From Salegentibacter sediminis (GTDB lineage Bacteria > Bacteroidota > Bacteroidia > Flavobacteriales > Flavobacteriaceae), in the NCBI RefSeq assembly GCF_002078605.1, contig NZ_MSJR01000001.1:62001-126000 (forward strand): a stretch of DNA of 64,000 bases, read 5' to 3'. Below, piece by piece: positions 49,870-59,789 of the stretch (position 1 is the first letter of the stretch; each line of letters opens with the position of its first letter). The notes beneath the pieces were generated by a model. The model had not been told where the DNA came from and searched no databases. It was given only the letters and a program-made list of their open reading frames with translations. The position numbers were made by a program, and so were the translations under genes.

Positions 49870-50247
49870 TTATTCCTGTTTTTCCCTGTCAATAAAGTTT
49901 TGAAGAAGTTTTATCATCGTCCTGTTCAAACTATCATAATCTGCCTTATCCCTGGAAATATAGATAATCATAAAGGCATAAGAACCCGGTATGTTGTTGG
50001 TTACAAGATACTTATTTTTTCTGAAAGCTTCACGCATCAGCCTTTTAATCCTGTTTCGCCTAACTGCGGTTTTAACCAGTTTTTTAGGTACAGAAATTCC
50101 TGTTTTTAATAGTGGTCCTTCTGAGACGTTTATTGGAAGATATACCAGTTTTAAAGGAAATTTCTTAACCGATTTTCCTTCAATAAAAAGCTTTTCTATC
50201 AGCTTCTCGCTTTTTAATTTATCCTGTTTTCCAAAACGCTCGTCCAT
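49870..50247 (-). CDS. rnpA: Ribonuclease P protein component
   Basis: SVPKKLVKTAVRRNRIKRLMREAFR. Confidence 0.96.
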   Translation of the reverse strand: MDERFGKQDKLKSEKLIEKLFIEGKSVKKFPLKLVYLPINVSEGPLLKTGISVPKKLVKTAVRRNRIKRLMREAFRKNKYLVTNNIPGSYAFMIIYISRDKADYDSLNRTMIKLLQNFIDREKQE

Positions 50248-50409
50248 AGCCCAAAAGTAAGGATAGGTTTTAATCCTGCTTACATGAACTAAAAATTATT
50301 TTCATCTGTTTATATTTTAACCAGGATTTGGAAATAGGCACAGGCTTATAATTCTCCTCCTATGTGTTGTTATTTTGGGTCCAGCAGCATGCTGGTTTCA
50401 TATAAAAAG

Positions 50410-50438
50410 AAAGCCCTTCCAAACGGAAGGGCTTTCGG
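50410..50438 (-). terminator. Intrinsic terminator downstream of M1 peptidase gene
   Basis: GAAAGCCCTTCCGTTTGGAAGGGCTTTCTTTTT on minus strand. Confidence 0.85.
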
Positions 50439-50457
50439 GTTAAATTTTAAAAGGAAT

Positions 50458-52296
50458 CTATTCTTTTTCAGAAGTTTCTTGAGGATAAAGATTATTGTTT
50501 CTATTAACATCGGCCATGAGATGAGTATCATCAATTTCTATACTTTCAATCTCACTAAAAGGGCTATCTATACTAAGTTCATAGGTAGGATATGCCCATG
50601 CCCAGTCTTTTTCCTGAATCCAGTTATTTGTTTCAGCATCCTTTTCCCATCGCATTAGTTGCAGCGGGATGTAATGTATCTGGTGATCGCCATTGGCAAA
50701 TCTTATGCTTAGCTCCACTGGCATAGGCATTTCTCCAAGTCGCTCTAAGGTGATCTTTGTTGAATTTCCCTCTGTTTCTTCAACATTTTTAATAGCATAA
50801 TCTATTTGATTCGTGGTTTGGGTCCAGTCCATTAAATACCAGTCAAGTTCGGCCCCGGAAACCTTTTCAGCAACACGGATAAAATCGTTTGGCGTTGGAT
50901 GTTTAAATTTCCAATCTTCATAGTACCTTCTAAGCGTTTTATCCAAATTTTCCCTTCCAATCACATAGCCAAGTTGGGCAAGAAAGACAGCACCTTTAGA
51001 ATAGGCTGAAGCACCGTAGGCTGCATTGAGGGAGTAACGGTCTGCATGGGTGGTTTGAGGCTGTTCTACCCCTGAATTTGCAAGCTGAAGATATCCACGG
51101 TACGACCCGGTATGGGGATTCTCTGCATCGGTTTGCATAACACGATTCATCGCTTCGCTGGAAATGTATGAGGTAAAACCTTCATCCATCCATTCATGTT
51201 TGCTTTCGTTAGTCGCCATTAAATGCTGAAACCAGGCATGAGCCATCTCATGCGTTGTAACCCCTACAAGGCTTTGAAAGCTTCTTTCCCCGGTAATTAA
51301 GGTAAGCATGGCATATTCCATCCCTCCATCTCCCCCCTGGGCAACAGTGTATTGATCCCATGGGTAAGGTCCAATCTTTTCGTTAAAAAACAGTAATAAT
51401 TCTTCTGTTTTAGACTGAAGGTTTTTCCAGTTTTCTTTGATCTCTTCGTTATCCTTATAGAAAAAGTGAAGTTTGGTACCATCTTCGGCAATTCTTGTAT
51501 CGTGAATATATTCAGGATCTGCAGCCCAGGTAAAATCGTGAACTTTTGGAGCTACAAAATGCCAGGTATGTTTATCGCCTTCGGCTTCAATTGCTTCTTC
51601 AGTGTACCCGTGACCAATTTCATCGGCATTCTGAAGATATCCGGTGGCAGCTACAGTGTAGTTTTTATCTATGCTTAATTTTACGTCAAAATCACCCCAA
51701 ACGCCGTGAAATTCCCGACCAATATATGGATCGGCGTGCCAGCCCTGAAAATCGTATTCGGCTAATTTAGGATACCATTGAGACATGGAAAGTGCTATTC
51801 CCTCTGAACTGTTTCTTCCAGATCTTCTAATCTGTTCAGGCACCTGCCCATTAAATTCCATTTTAAAAACGCTTTTCTCTCCAGGAAGAATAGGTTTCTG
51901 GAGTTCTACCTCCAGTACGGTTCCTACCTCTTCGTAGTTAAGCTTTGCTCCATCCTGGGTTAAGCTTGAAACCTTTAAAAAGCCTTGTTGATCAGGTGTT
52001 AATTTCGAAATTCGGTCTCCTACCCTTCTATCCGGATCCTGGATGGTTCTGGAACGCACATCCATTTCGCTTCCTGGTTGGAAAGCATTGAAAAAAAGAT
52101 GATAAAATACCCTGTCTAAGGTATCTGGTGAATTGTTGGTATACTCGAGTTCCTGGGTTCCTGTATACTGGAAGTTTTCAACATTCATATCTACTTCCAT
52201 CTTGTAGTCTACGTGTTGCTGCCAGTAAGCGGTATTGTTTTGGGCTAGCATGAAAGAGCTTGCCAGCAAACTAAGACTTAAAAATATTTTCTTCAT
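50458..52296 (-). CDS. M1 family metallopeptidase
   Basis: HEMAHAWFQHLMATNESKHEWMDEGFTSYIS (HExxH..E). Confidence 0.95.
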   Translation of the reverse strand: MKKIFLSLSLLASSFMLAQNNTAYWQQHVDYKMEVDMNVENFQYTGTQELEYTNNSPDTLDRVFYHLFFNAFQPGSEMDVRSRTIQDPDRRVGDRISKLTPDQQGFLKVSSLTQDGAKLNYEEVGTVLEVELQKPILPGEKSVFKMEFNGQVPEQIRRSGRNSSEGIALSMSQWYPKLAEYDFQGWHADPYIGREFHGVWGDFDVKLSIDKNYTVAATGYLQNADEIGHGYTEEAIEAEGDKHTWHFVAPKVHDFTWAADPEYIHDTRIAEDGTKLHFFYKDNEEIKENWKNLQSKTEELLLFFNEKIGPYPWDQYTVAQGGDGGMEYAMLTLITGERSFQSLVGVTTHEMAHAWFQHLMATNESKHEWMDEGFTSYISSEAMNRVMQTDAENPHTGSYRGYLQLANSGVEQPQTTHADRYSLNAAYGASAYSKGAVFLAQLGYVIGRENLDKTLRRYYEDWKFKHPTPNDFIRVAEKVSGAELDWYLMDWTQTTNQIDYAIKNVEETEGNSTKITLERLGEMPMPVELSIRFANGDHQIHYIPLQLMRWEKDAETNNWIQEKDWAWAYPTYELSIDSPFSEIESIEIDDTHLMADVNRNNNLYPQETSEKE

Positions 52297-52304
52297 AAAT
52301 TTTA

Positions 52305-53981
52305 TTATTTTGTTTGTGATGCTAATATTAAGGCGTTGTAAAGATTTACCATTTTTCCTGAAACAGAGAGTTCATTGAATTTTCGAGTGTTTTGACCTTC
52401 TTCTCCTACTAAAACGGAAGTCCGGGTGCTTATCCCGCTATCCATAATAATTTGTTTTACCTGTTCGGCAGATAGTTTAGGATAAAATGACCGAATTATT
52501 GCCGCTACTCCTGAAACTGCTGGAGCCGCCATAGAAGTGCCTTGCATATATTCATATTCATTGTTTGGGGTAGTGGACCATATCTTTGTTCCCGGCGCAA
52601 AAACATCGACATTAAGCTTTCCGTAGTTTGAAAAACCGGCAACCAATCTGGAGCCATATTCGAAATTAAGAGCTCCCACATTTAAGACATTATTTGAAAT
52701 CTCCGTTGGATTCTCAGGGGTTTGATCGTTGGGATAAACCCTTTTTTCATCAAGATTAATTCCTTCATTTCCGGAAGCATTAACGATTAGCACATCGTTT
52801 TTAGCAGCATATTTTATGGCTTCTTCCACCCACTCCGGATTTGGAGAAAAGTATTTACCAAAACTGGTATTGATAATTTTAGCTCCGTTATTTACGGCAT
52901 AACGAATCCCAAGGGCAATATCCTTATCATATTCGTCACCATCTGGTACGGCTCTAATTACCATTATTTCCACATTATTGGCCACACCTTTTATCCCGCG
53001 ATCATTTTCCCGGTTTGCAGCAATAATTCCAGCTACGTGAGTCCCGTGCTTGGCGTCCTCTTTTTTAGGATCGGGACCAGAAACTTCATTATTTCCGTAA
53101 TTGGTATCCTTAATATCGTAGGGATCGTCACCTACGGGTGCTCTTCCATCCAGATCAAGGTTAAAGTGAGTGTCGATTCTTCCGGCATAGTACTCAATGG
53201 CTTCATCGAGTTCTTCCAGTGCTTCCGGAATGTTTTCATTAACATTCTCCTGTATTTGAAGCAACATCCCCTTGTACTGTGCTAATTGCTGATTGGTAGT
53301 TTCCAAGGCTCTCAACTCCTCATTGATGTAATCTTCTTTTCCTAATTGGGAAGATACAGCTGCGTGGGCGGCAACCAGTTGTTTTTTAATCGCTTCATAC
53401 TGATTTTTATTCTGAAGAGTTTCGTTGTACTCCTTTTCGTATTCAGCCTTTGCCTCCTGGTAGTAGATATATTCTGCGCGATCTGCAGTGCTAATGGAAC
53501 TTGCTGGTTTTCCTTCATATTTAGGTTGAAGCCTTTTCATAATACGGGTATATTCCATATTTTCTTCAACAGCATCTCCCAGGAAGTTCCAACCGTGAAT
53601 ATCGTCTACATAACCATTGTTATCGTCATCTTTTCCATTGTTGGGAATTTCATCCCGATTTATCCAAATTACACTGCGCAAGTCTTCGTGGGCTATATCT
53701 ACCCCGCTATCTAATACCGCTACAATAACTTTTTTACCTTTATTATTTTTAATGATTTCCTGGTAAGCACGGTTTACACTCATCCCCGGGATAGTATCGG
53801 CCATAAGATCTGCGCCGCCCCAACCTTTTAATTCGGTTTCAGAAAGATCTGTAATTTTTAATGGGATAGAATCAATATTGGCAATTGGTGTAGAGACTAT
53901 TTTTGGTGCCGTACTGCTGCAAGCTGTAATAATTACAGTACCGGCCATTACAAGTACCTGTTTTAAAAAAGGTATTTTCAT
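52305..53981 (-). CDS. S8 family serine peptidase (lipoprotein) with large helical insertion
   Basis: VAVLDSGVD, HGTHVAGI, GTSMAAPAVSG catalytic motifs; lipobox IITACSS. Confidence 0.95.
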   Translation of the reverse strand: MKIPFLKQVLVMAGTVIITACSSTAPKIVSTPIANIDSIPLKITDLSETELKGWGGADLMADTIPGMSVNRAYQEIIKNNKGKKVIVAVLDSGVDIAHEDLRSVIWINRDEIPNNGKDDDNNGYVDDIHGWNFLGDAVEENMEYTRIMKRLQPKYEGKPASSISTADRAEYIYYQEAKAEYEKEYNETLQNKNQYEAIKKQLVAAHAAVSSQLGKEDYINEELRALETTNQQLAQYKGMLLQIQENVNENIPEALEELDEAIEYYAGRIDTHFNLDLDGRAPVGDDPYDIKDTNYGNNEVSGPDPKKEDAKHGTHVAGIIAANRENDRGIKGVANNVEIMVIRAVPDGDEYDKDIALGIRYAVNNGAKIINTSFGKYFSPNPEWVEEAIKYAAKNDVLIVNASGNEGINLDEKRVYPNDQTPENPTEISNNVLNVGALNFEYGSRLVAGFSNYGKLNVDVFAPGTKIWSTTPNNEYEYMQGTSMAAPAVSGVAAIIRSFYPKLSAEQVKQIIMDSGISTRTSVLVGEEGQNTRKFNELSVSGKMVNLYNALILASQTK

Positions 53982-53990
53982 AGTTTTTTC

Positions 53991-54854
53991 TTAATTAAAA
54001 AGTTCGTTAAAAGTAAAAGTTTGATCCAGTCTTACACCTTTCTCGGTGTTTTTAAGACTTATGATTTCGTTGTGGGCATCGTGTTCCAGGAAAAGATAGA
54101 AATTTTCATCGGCAGCCTGCTTCAGGAATTTATTCTTTTCGAGTAGGGTGAGTAAAGGCCTGGTATCGTAGCCCATTACATAAGGCAGCGGAATATGCCC
54201 CACGGTAGGGAGCAGATCTGCCATAAAAACCAGGGTTTTATCTTTATAAGTAATATGAGGTATCATTTGCTTATCGGTATGACCGTCTACAAATAAAACG
54301 CCAAAAGGCAAATTGTCTGACTCTTTGAAGGTTTCAGTTTCTTTTCTTTCCAGGAAATGAAGTTGCCCGCTTTGTTCCATGGGGATAATATTTTCCTTTA
54401 AGAAAGAGGCTTTTTCCCGGGCATTTGGCTGGGTGGCCCACAACCAATGTTCTTTATTACTCCAGAATCGGGCATTCTTGAATGCCGGTTCGTAACCTGT
54501 CCTGTCTTTATTCCACTGTATACTTCCCCCACAATGGTCAAAATGGAGGTGGGTCATAAAAACATCGGTAATATCATCCCGGTGAAAACCGTGTTGTTTA
54601 AGAGATTTATCAATAGAATGATTTCCCCAGCGATAATAATAGCTAAAAAACTTTTCGCTTTGCTTATCACCCATTCCCGTATCGATAAGTATAAGTTTGT
54701 CACCATCTTCAATTAAAAGGCAACGGGCAGCGATATCTATCATATTATTTTCATCGGCAGGATTTGTGCGATTCCAAAGGGTCTTGGGAACCACCCCAAA
54801 CATGGCCCCGCCATCCAGTTTAAAATTTCCGGCTTCTATAGGATATAATTTCAT
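53991..54854 (-). CDS. MBL-fold metallo-hydrolase
   Basis: VFMTHLHFDHCGGS; LILIDTGMGD. Confidence 0.93.
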   Translation of the reverse strand: MKLYPIEAGNFKLDGGAMFGVVPKTLWNRTNPADENNMIDIAARCLLIEDGDKLILIDTGMGDKQSEKFFSYYYRWGNHSIDKSLKQHGFHRDDITDVFMTHLHFDHCGGSIQWNKDRTGYEPAFKNARFWSNKEHWLWATQPNAREKASFLKENIIPMEQSGQLHFLERKETETFKESDNLPFGVLFVDGHTDKQMIPHITYKDKTLVFMADLLPTVGHIPLPYVMGYDTRPLLTLLEKNKFLKQAADENFYLFLEHDAHNEIISLKNTEKGVRLDQTFTFNELFN

Positions 54855-54948
54855 ACAAGTTGATTTTTCCCCTGCAAATTACTAAAAGCATAATACATGT
54901 TTAAACATTCGGGGGAAGAGGGAAAATTTTTAACAGGAAATTCAGAAA

Positions 54949-56733
54949 TCAGGATAGGTATAGCACCTGTTCTCCCGGTAGAATATCATCATTATAATGA
55001 AATGGTCGCTTCTGGCCTTCAGGATTAATAATAATCACAGGAAGAAAATCGGCGTTTTTCTTCTGATGTTCCTTCACCCATTCCCGGGTTGTGATTTCTT
55101 CTTCTATCTTTTGTTTATTTTCCTTAAAGTTGCCTGCGGCTATTCTCCTGGACCAGGGTTCCAGCTCGGTCTTATCGGCGAACATGGAGGTAGCATTCAC
55201 CTTATCCAGCAGTTCCACATCGGCCCCGTTTTCATTTGGAGAAACCAGGACAATCTTTTTTGGAATAAAAAAAGCATCATCGGCAAGTTGAGCAGCCAGA
55301 AGATTTATTTCAGTGTTTCCTGTAAGAGCTATAAAGCTGCCTTTTTCTATCGCCCCGGCATCTTCCATTGTTTCTTCTTTAAGTATATTCCCGTGAATGG
55401 TATTAAATCCTTGCTGCTTGGCTTCGGCAACAAGTTCCCGGTTTCCATCGATGATAACTATCTCCTGCTCTCCTTTTAACTTATTGGCGATAAAAAGACC
55501 AAGCGGATTTGCCCCTAGAATAATATATCCCGACCGGGATTCCTGGGTAATAAGTTCTCCTCTACTCCTTAGCCATTTGGTGGTCCAGGTTAACATAACC
55601 GGCACACTTAAAGTGGTAAATATCGCCATGAATACAAGAATAGAAAAGATCTCTGAGGTTATAATTCCCATTTGCAAACCTATTCCCGCGATAATAATCT
55701 CTACCGCCCCTCGCCCATTCATCCCGGTTCCTACCGTAATTCCCTCGCGCCAGCCATTTCCGCTTGGGAGGTAAAATACAGCAGTACCAATAATTTTACC
55801 AACCATAGCTACGGCAGTAACCACAATAAGCATCCAGAGATCGGTCTGGAAAACTTCTAAAGTCACGTTGAATCCTGCAGAAACAAAAAATATAGGAGCA
55901 AGGAATCCAACCGAAACATCGTGGAAGATATGATTGATATCTTTTGAAATCTGCCGCTGAAAAACCCCATCTCTTATGAATAAACCTGCCATAAAAGCAC
56001 CCAGAATGCTATGAAGCCCGGCAATTTCGGCGAGTTCAGAAAAACCTAATACAATTATCAAAATAAGCGTAAAATGCAGGGTACGGCTGGTGATATTGGC
56101 TTTATAGAGGTATTTTCCCAAAAGCGGCAAAAGATAAATACCGGCAAGAGCGGTAAAAATAAAAAATAAGATAGCTTTTGCTGCAACCCAGGTCAAGCCC
56201 AAACTGTCTATGCTTCCGGCATCTACATAACTTATTATACCGGCAAAGATTACCAGGGCAAGGGTATCTGAAATTAGGGCGCCGGCCATTAAAACATAAG
56301 CTATCCGGGTGTTAAGCAATTTAAGATCAACAAGAATTCTACTTTTGGTCGCCAAAGAGGTTACCCCCACTGCGATTGCAACGAAGATCGCAGCCATTTG
56401 TGTTCCGCCGAAGAAAAGAATGGTGTAGTAACCCAGGACAAAGGGGACAATAAAGCCTCCAATCGCGGCCAGTAACCCTGCCCAGGAAGCTTTTCCCAGA
56501 TCCCTGAAATTGATTTCCATCCCGATGTATACCATAAGAAGAATGATTCCTACTTCAGCTAAAACATTAATCATTTCTGAAGTTTCCAGAAGTCCAAAAA
56601 GAGCGGGCCCAAGAAGAATACCTATTAAAAGTTCACCAAGAATAGCGGGATAACCAACTTTTTTAGCCAGGGAACCACCAATCCATGCGCTCGAAAGAAT
56701 GATTAACAGGTTGAGGATATTTAATTCTTCCAT
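54949..56733 (-). CDS. Cation:proton antiporter (CPA2-like) with C-terminal TrkA-N-like domain
   Basis: Polytopic N-half (GELLIGILLGPALFG), C-half ILGANPLGLFIANKLKGEQEIVIIDGN. Confidence 0.92.
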   Translation of the reverse strand: MEELNILNLLIILSSAWIGGSLAKKVGYPAILGELLIGILLGPALFGLLETSEMINVLAEVGIILLMVYIGMEINFRDLGKASWAGLLAAIGGFIVPFVLGYYTILFFGGTQMAAIFVAIAVGVTSLATKSRILVDLKLLNTRIAYVLMAGALISDTLALVIFAGIISYVDAGSIDSLGLTWVAAKAILFFIFTALAGIYLLPLLGKYLYKANITSRTLHFTLILIIVLGFSELAEIAGLHSILGAFMAGLFIRDGVFQRQISKDINHIFHDVSVGFLAPIFFVSAGFNVTLEVFQTDLWMLIVVTAVAMVGKIIGTAVFYLPSGNGWREGITVGTGMNGRGAVEIIIAGIGLQMGIITSEIFSILVFMAIFTTLSVPVMLTWTTKWLRSRGELITQESRSGYIILGANPLGLFIANKLKGEQEIVIIDGNRELVAEAKQQGFNTIHGNILKEETMEDAGAIEKGSFIALTGNTEINLLAAQLADDAFFIPKKIVLVSPNENGADVELLDKVNATSMFADKTELEPWSRRIAAGNFKENKQKIEEEITTREWVKEHQKKNADFLPVIIINPEGQKRPFHYNDDILPGEQVLYLS

Positions 56734-56918
56734 AGGTTTGGTTCTTTATAGTTTAAATTGCATACAAAATATTAATATTTTTCGAACTAAAGTTCAATAA
56801 TTCAACCTGATAGTGATAAAAGGCAGTTTTTTGTTTAATAAATGAGAAATATCCTTAAATACATTTTTAAATCGGGTTATTTTTGTAAATAGCAATATTC
56901 CGCTTAAATAAAAAAAGC

Positions 56919-58781
56919 ATGTTAGAACTTGCAAGTCTTGTTATACTTGGAATCCTGGCCCAATGGTTGGCCTGGAAAATAAAAACCCCCGCAATTCTCC
57001 CTTTAATTCTTATAGGGCTTTTGGTAGGACCTGTTTCTACCTTTTTTACCGAGGATGGGACTAAATGGCTGGAACCCATCTGGAATGGCAGTGAAGGTGT
57101 TTTTCCAGGGGAAAGTTTGTTTTATTTTGTATCCCTGGCAATATCAATAATACTTTTCGAAGGTGGATTAACCCTCCGCAAAAGTGAAATTGGAAATATA
57201 GGTCCCGTTATTGTAAAGCTAATTAGTGTGGGAACCCTGGTAACCTTTGTAGGAGCCGGCCTGGCAGCTCATTTTATCTTTGGCCTGACCTGGCAGATTT
57301 CCTTCCTTTTTTCGGCATTGATAATTGTTACTGGCCCCACGGTAATCTCCCCTATTTTAAGGAATATTCCGCTTAGGAAACACGTTTCTTCCATCCTGAA
57401 ATGGGAAGGAATTCTCATAGATCCCATCGGGGCCCTTATATCAGTATTGATGTTTGAATTTATAAGGGTAGAAGGAGGGCAGGATTTTACCTTAACCGCT
57501 TTAACGGAATTTGGTAAGATCCTGCTTTTCGGACTCACTTTTGGATTTACTTTCGCTAATATCCTGGCTTTTCTCATCAAGAAAAATATAATCCCGCATT
57601 ATCTATTAAACGTATTTATTCTGGCCACCGTGCTTGGAGTCTTTGTTCTGGCAGATATTTTCGCTCATGAAAGTGGATTGCTTGCCGTGGTTATTATGGG
57701 AATGGTAATGGGTAACAAAAAACTCCCAAATATCAAAGAGCTTCTTTATTTTAAAGAATCTTTAAGCGTATTGCTTATTTCAATTCTATTTATCCTCCTT
57801 GCCGCCAATATAGAAGTGGAGGAAATGTTATTGGTTTTCAACTGGCAATCGCTTATTCTCTTCGGAATAGTGGTGTTGGTCGTTAGACCTTTAGGCGTAG
57901 TTCTTAGCTCCTTAGGCTCGGGCCTTAAAGTAAACGAGATTTCCTTTATTAGTTGGGTTGGTCCTCGGGGAATTGTGGCTGCAGGTATCGCTTCCCTCTT
58001 CGGACTGCGCCTGGTACGTGAAGGCATAGAAGATGCTGAATATATCACTCCCCTGGTGTTTATGATTGTGCTCTTCTCGGTGCTTTTAAATGCGGCTACC
58101 GCCAGGTTTTTTGCTAAAATAGTAGGGGTATTCATTAAGGAATCTGAAGGAATTTTAATTATCGGGGCTTCCTCTATAGCAAGGTTAATAGGAAAATACT
58201 TACAAGACAATAATCGGCATGTCGTCCTGCTGGACAGTAACAGGGATAACGTAAAAAAGGCCAAAAGTCTTGGAATTGATGCCATTGAAGGTAGTGTTTA
58301 TGAAGATAACCTTCTTAACAATATCGAATTAAACGATATTGGATATTTAATGGCTATGACGGGGAATAGCGATATTAACAAGACAGCTATTAATAAATTC
58401 AAGAAGCAGTTTGGGGAAAATGGTTCTTTTAGGGTGATTACATCAGATGAAATGACCAACCCTGAACTTAATCCTGAAGAAGGGCTGTTCTCTCATACCG
58501 ATGATTATATAAAGCTTACGGAATTAGCCAGAAAATATCCTGAAATTCACGAAAAAGAGCTGAATAGCAAAGAGCATTATGAAGGGCTTATCGAAATTAC
58601 CAAAAGCAGTCCTGATATACTTCCCGTTTTTGTAAAGAACAGGGAAGGAAAATTCACCATTATTCCTTCCAATAGTTCACAGGTGGAAATCGAGGAAGGT
58701 TTTAAACTTGTATACCTCGGACAATTGTTGGAAACTGAACAAAATCGAGGGAAAAATGCCAATGAGTCGGTAAACACTTAG
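56919..58781 (+). CDS. Cation:proton antiporter (CPA1/NhaP-like) with C-terminal TrkA-N-like domain
   Basis: SIILFEGGLTLRKSEI, WVGPRGIVAAGIASLFGLRL, C-half ILIIGASSIARLIGKYL. Confidence 0.93.
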   Translation: MLELASLVILGILAQWLAWKIKTPAILPLILIGLLVGPVSTFFTEDGTKWLEPIWNGSEGVFPGESLFYFVSLAISIILFEGGLTLRKSEIGNIGPVIVKLISVGTLVTFVGAGLAAHFIFGLTWQISFLFSALIIVTGPTVISPILRNIPLRKHVSSILKWEGILIDPIGALISVLMFEFIRVEGGQDFTLTALTEFGKILLFGLTFGFTFANILAFLIKKNIIPHYLLNVFILATVLGVFVLADIFAHESGLLAVVIMGMVMGNKKLPNIKELLYFKESLSVLLISILFILLAANIEVEEMLLVFNWQSLILFGIVVLVVRPLGVVLSSLGSGLKVNEISFISWVGPRGIVAAGIASLFGLRLVREGIEDAEYITPLVFMIVLFSVLLNAATARFFAKIVGVFIKESEGILIIGASSIARLIGKYLQDNNRHVVLLDSNRDNVKKAKSLGIDAIEGSVYEDNLLNNIELNDIGYLMAMTGNSDINKTAINKFKKQFGENGSFRVITSDEMTNPELNPEEGLFSHTDDYIKLTELARKYPEIHEKELNSKEHYEGLIEITKSSPDILPVFVKNREGKFTIIPSNSSQVEIEEGFKLVYLGQLLETEQNRGKNANESVNT

Positions 58782-58907
58782 AATTTAATCTTACTGGTGT
58801 AGGAATTTTTTCAACAGAATAATTATCTGGTTATAAGTCTATAATGATAAAACCATAAAAATATTTTGCAGGGGACATCAGGATAAATTTGTTTATACCC
58901 TAAAGGA

Positions 58908-59663
58908 TTATTCCTCCATTGCGTTAATCAGTTCATCGGTGATCTCCAGGTTGTGATACACATTCTGAACATCATCATCATCCTCAAATTTTTCAACCAG
59001 GTCTAATATTTTTTTAGCATCCTCAATAGGAAGTTCCAGAGTATTCATAGGAATGCGGTGAATTTCTGAAGCTTTTGGCTCTATCTCCAGTTCTTCCAGT
59101 TTTGAAGACATTAATCCAAAATCGGTAAAATCAGTATAAACACTTAGAAGATCCTCTTCTTTTTCAATTTTGGTGGCGCCCCCTTCAATAAGTTCCAGTT
59201 CAAACTCCTCAAACTCAATTTCAATTTTATCCCGTTCAATAACGAAAACCCCCTTTTTGTCAAAAAGGAATTCAAGCGAACCATTAGTACCCAGGCTTCC
59301 ACCATTTTTTGAAAAAATCGACCTGACCGATGCTACGGTGCGGTTGGTATTATCGGTGGTACACTCAATAAAAAACGCGATCCCATGTGGTCCATAGCCT
59401 TCAAAAGTGACGAGTTCATAATTATCGGCATCGGCCCCGCTGGCTTTTTTTATGGCTCGCTCAATAGTATCTTTGGGCATATTCACCCCTTTGGCATTGG
59501 AAATAGCATTTCTTAAGGCCGGGTTTGCTTCAGGATCGGGGCCACCTCCCTCTTTTACAGCAACACTAATCTCTTTTATGGCCCGGGTAAATTCCTTAGC
59601 CCTTTTTTTATCCTGCGCACCCTTGCGATGCTTAATATTCGCCCATTTACTATGTCCTGCCAT
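58908..59663 (-). CDS. yebC: YebC/PmpR family DNA-binding regulator
   Basis: MAGHSKWANIKHRKGAQDKKRAKEFTRAIKEI. Confidence 0.97.
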   Translation of the reverse strand: MAGHSKWANIKHRKGAQDKKRAKEFTRAIKEISVAVKEGGGPDPEANPALRNAISNAKGVNMPKDTIERAIKKASGADADNYELVTFEGYGPHGIAFFIECTTDNTNRTVASVRSIFSKNGGSLGTNGSLEFLFDKKGVFVIERDKIEIEFEEFELELIEGGATKIEKEEDLLSVYTDFTDFGLMSSKLEELEIEPKASEIHRIPMNTLELPIEDAKKILDLVEKFEDDDDVQNVYHNLEITDELINAMEE

Positions 59664-59737
59664 TTCCTTATTGTTTTTGAAGAATTACAAAAATAAAAAA
59701 ATGAGTAAAGAGAAAAAACCGGAAAACTTTGGCGCAT

Positions 59738-59765
59738 AAAAAACCCCACATCTTAATGCGGGGTT
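59738..59765 (-). terminator. Intrinsic terminator after lepA
   Basis: AAACCCCGCATtaagATGTGGGGTTTTTT on minus strand. Confidence 0.75.
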
Positions 59766-59789
59766 TAGGTTATATCGTTGGATTTAAAA

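Noticed and set aside
57746-58285. 179-aa antisense ORF opposite the CPA1 antiporter (and similar shadow ORFs at 19092-19556, 54997-55479, 33426-33626)
   Set aside because: Fully overlap confidently identified genes on the other strand; composition looks like reverse-complement reading and no recognisable domain.
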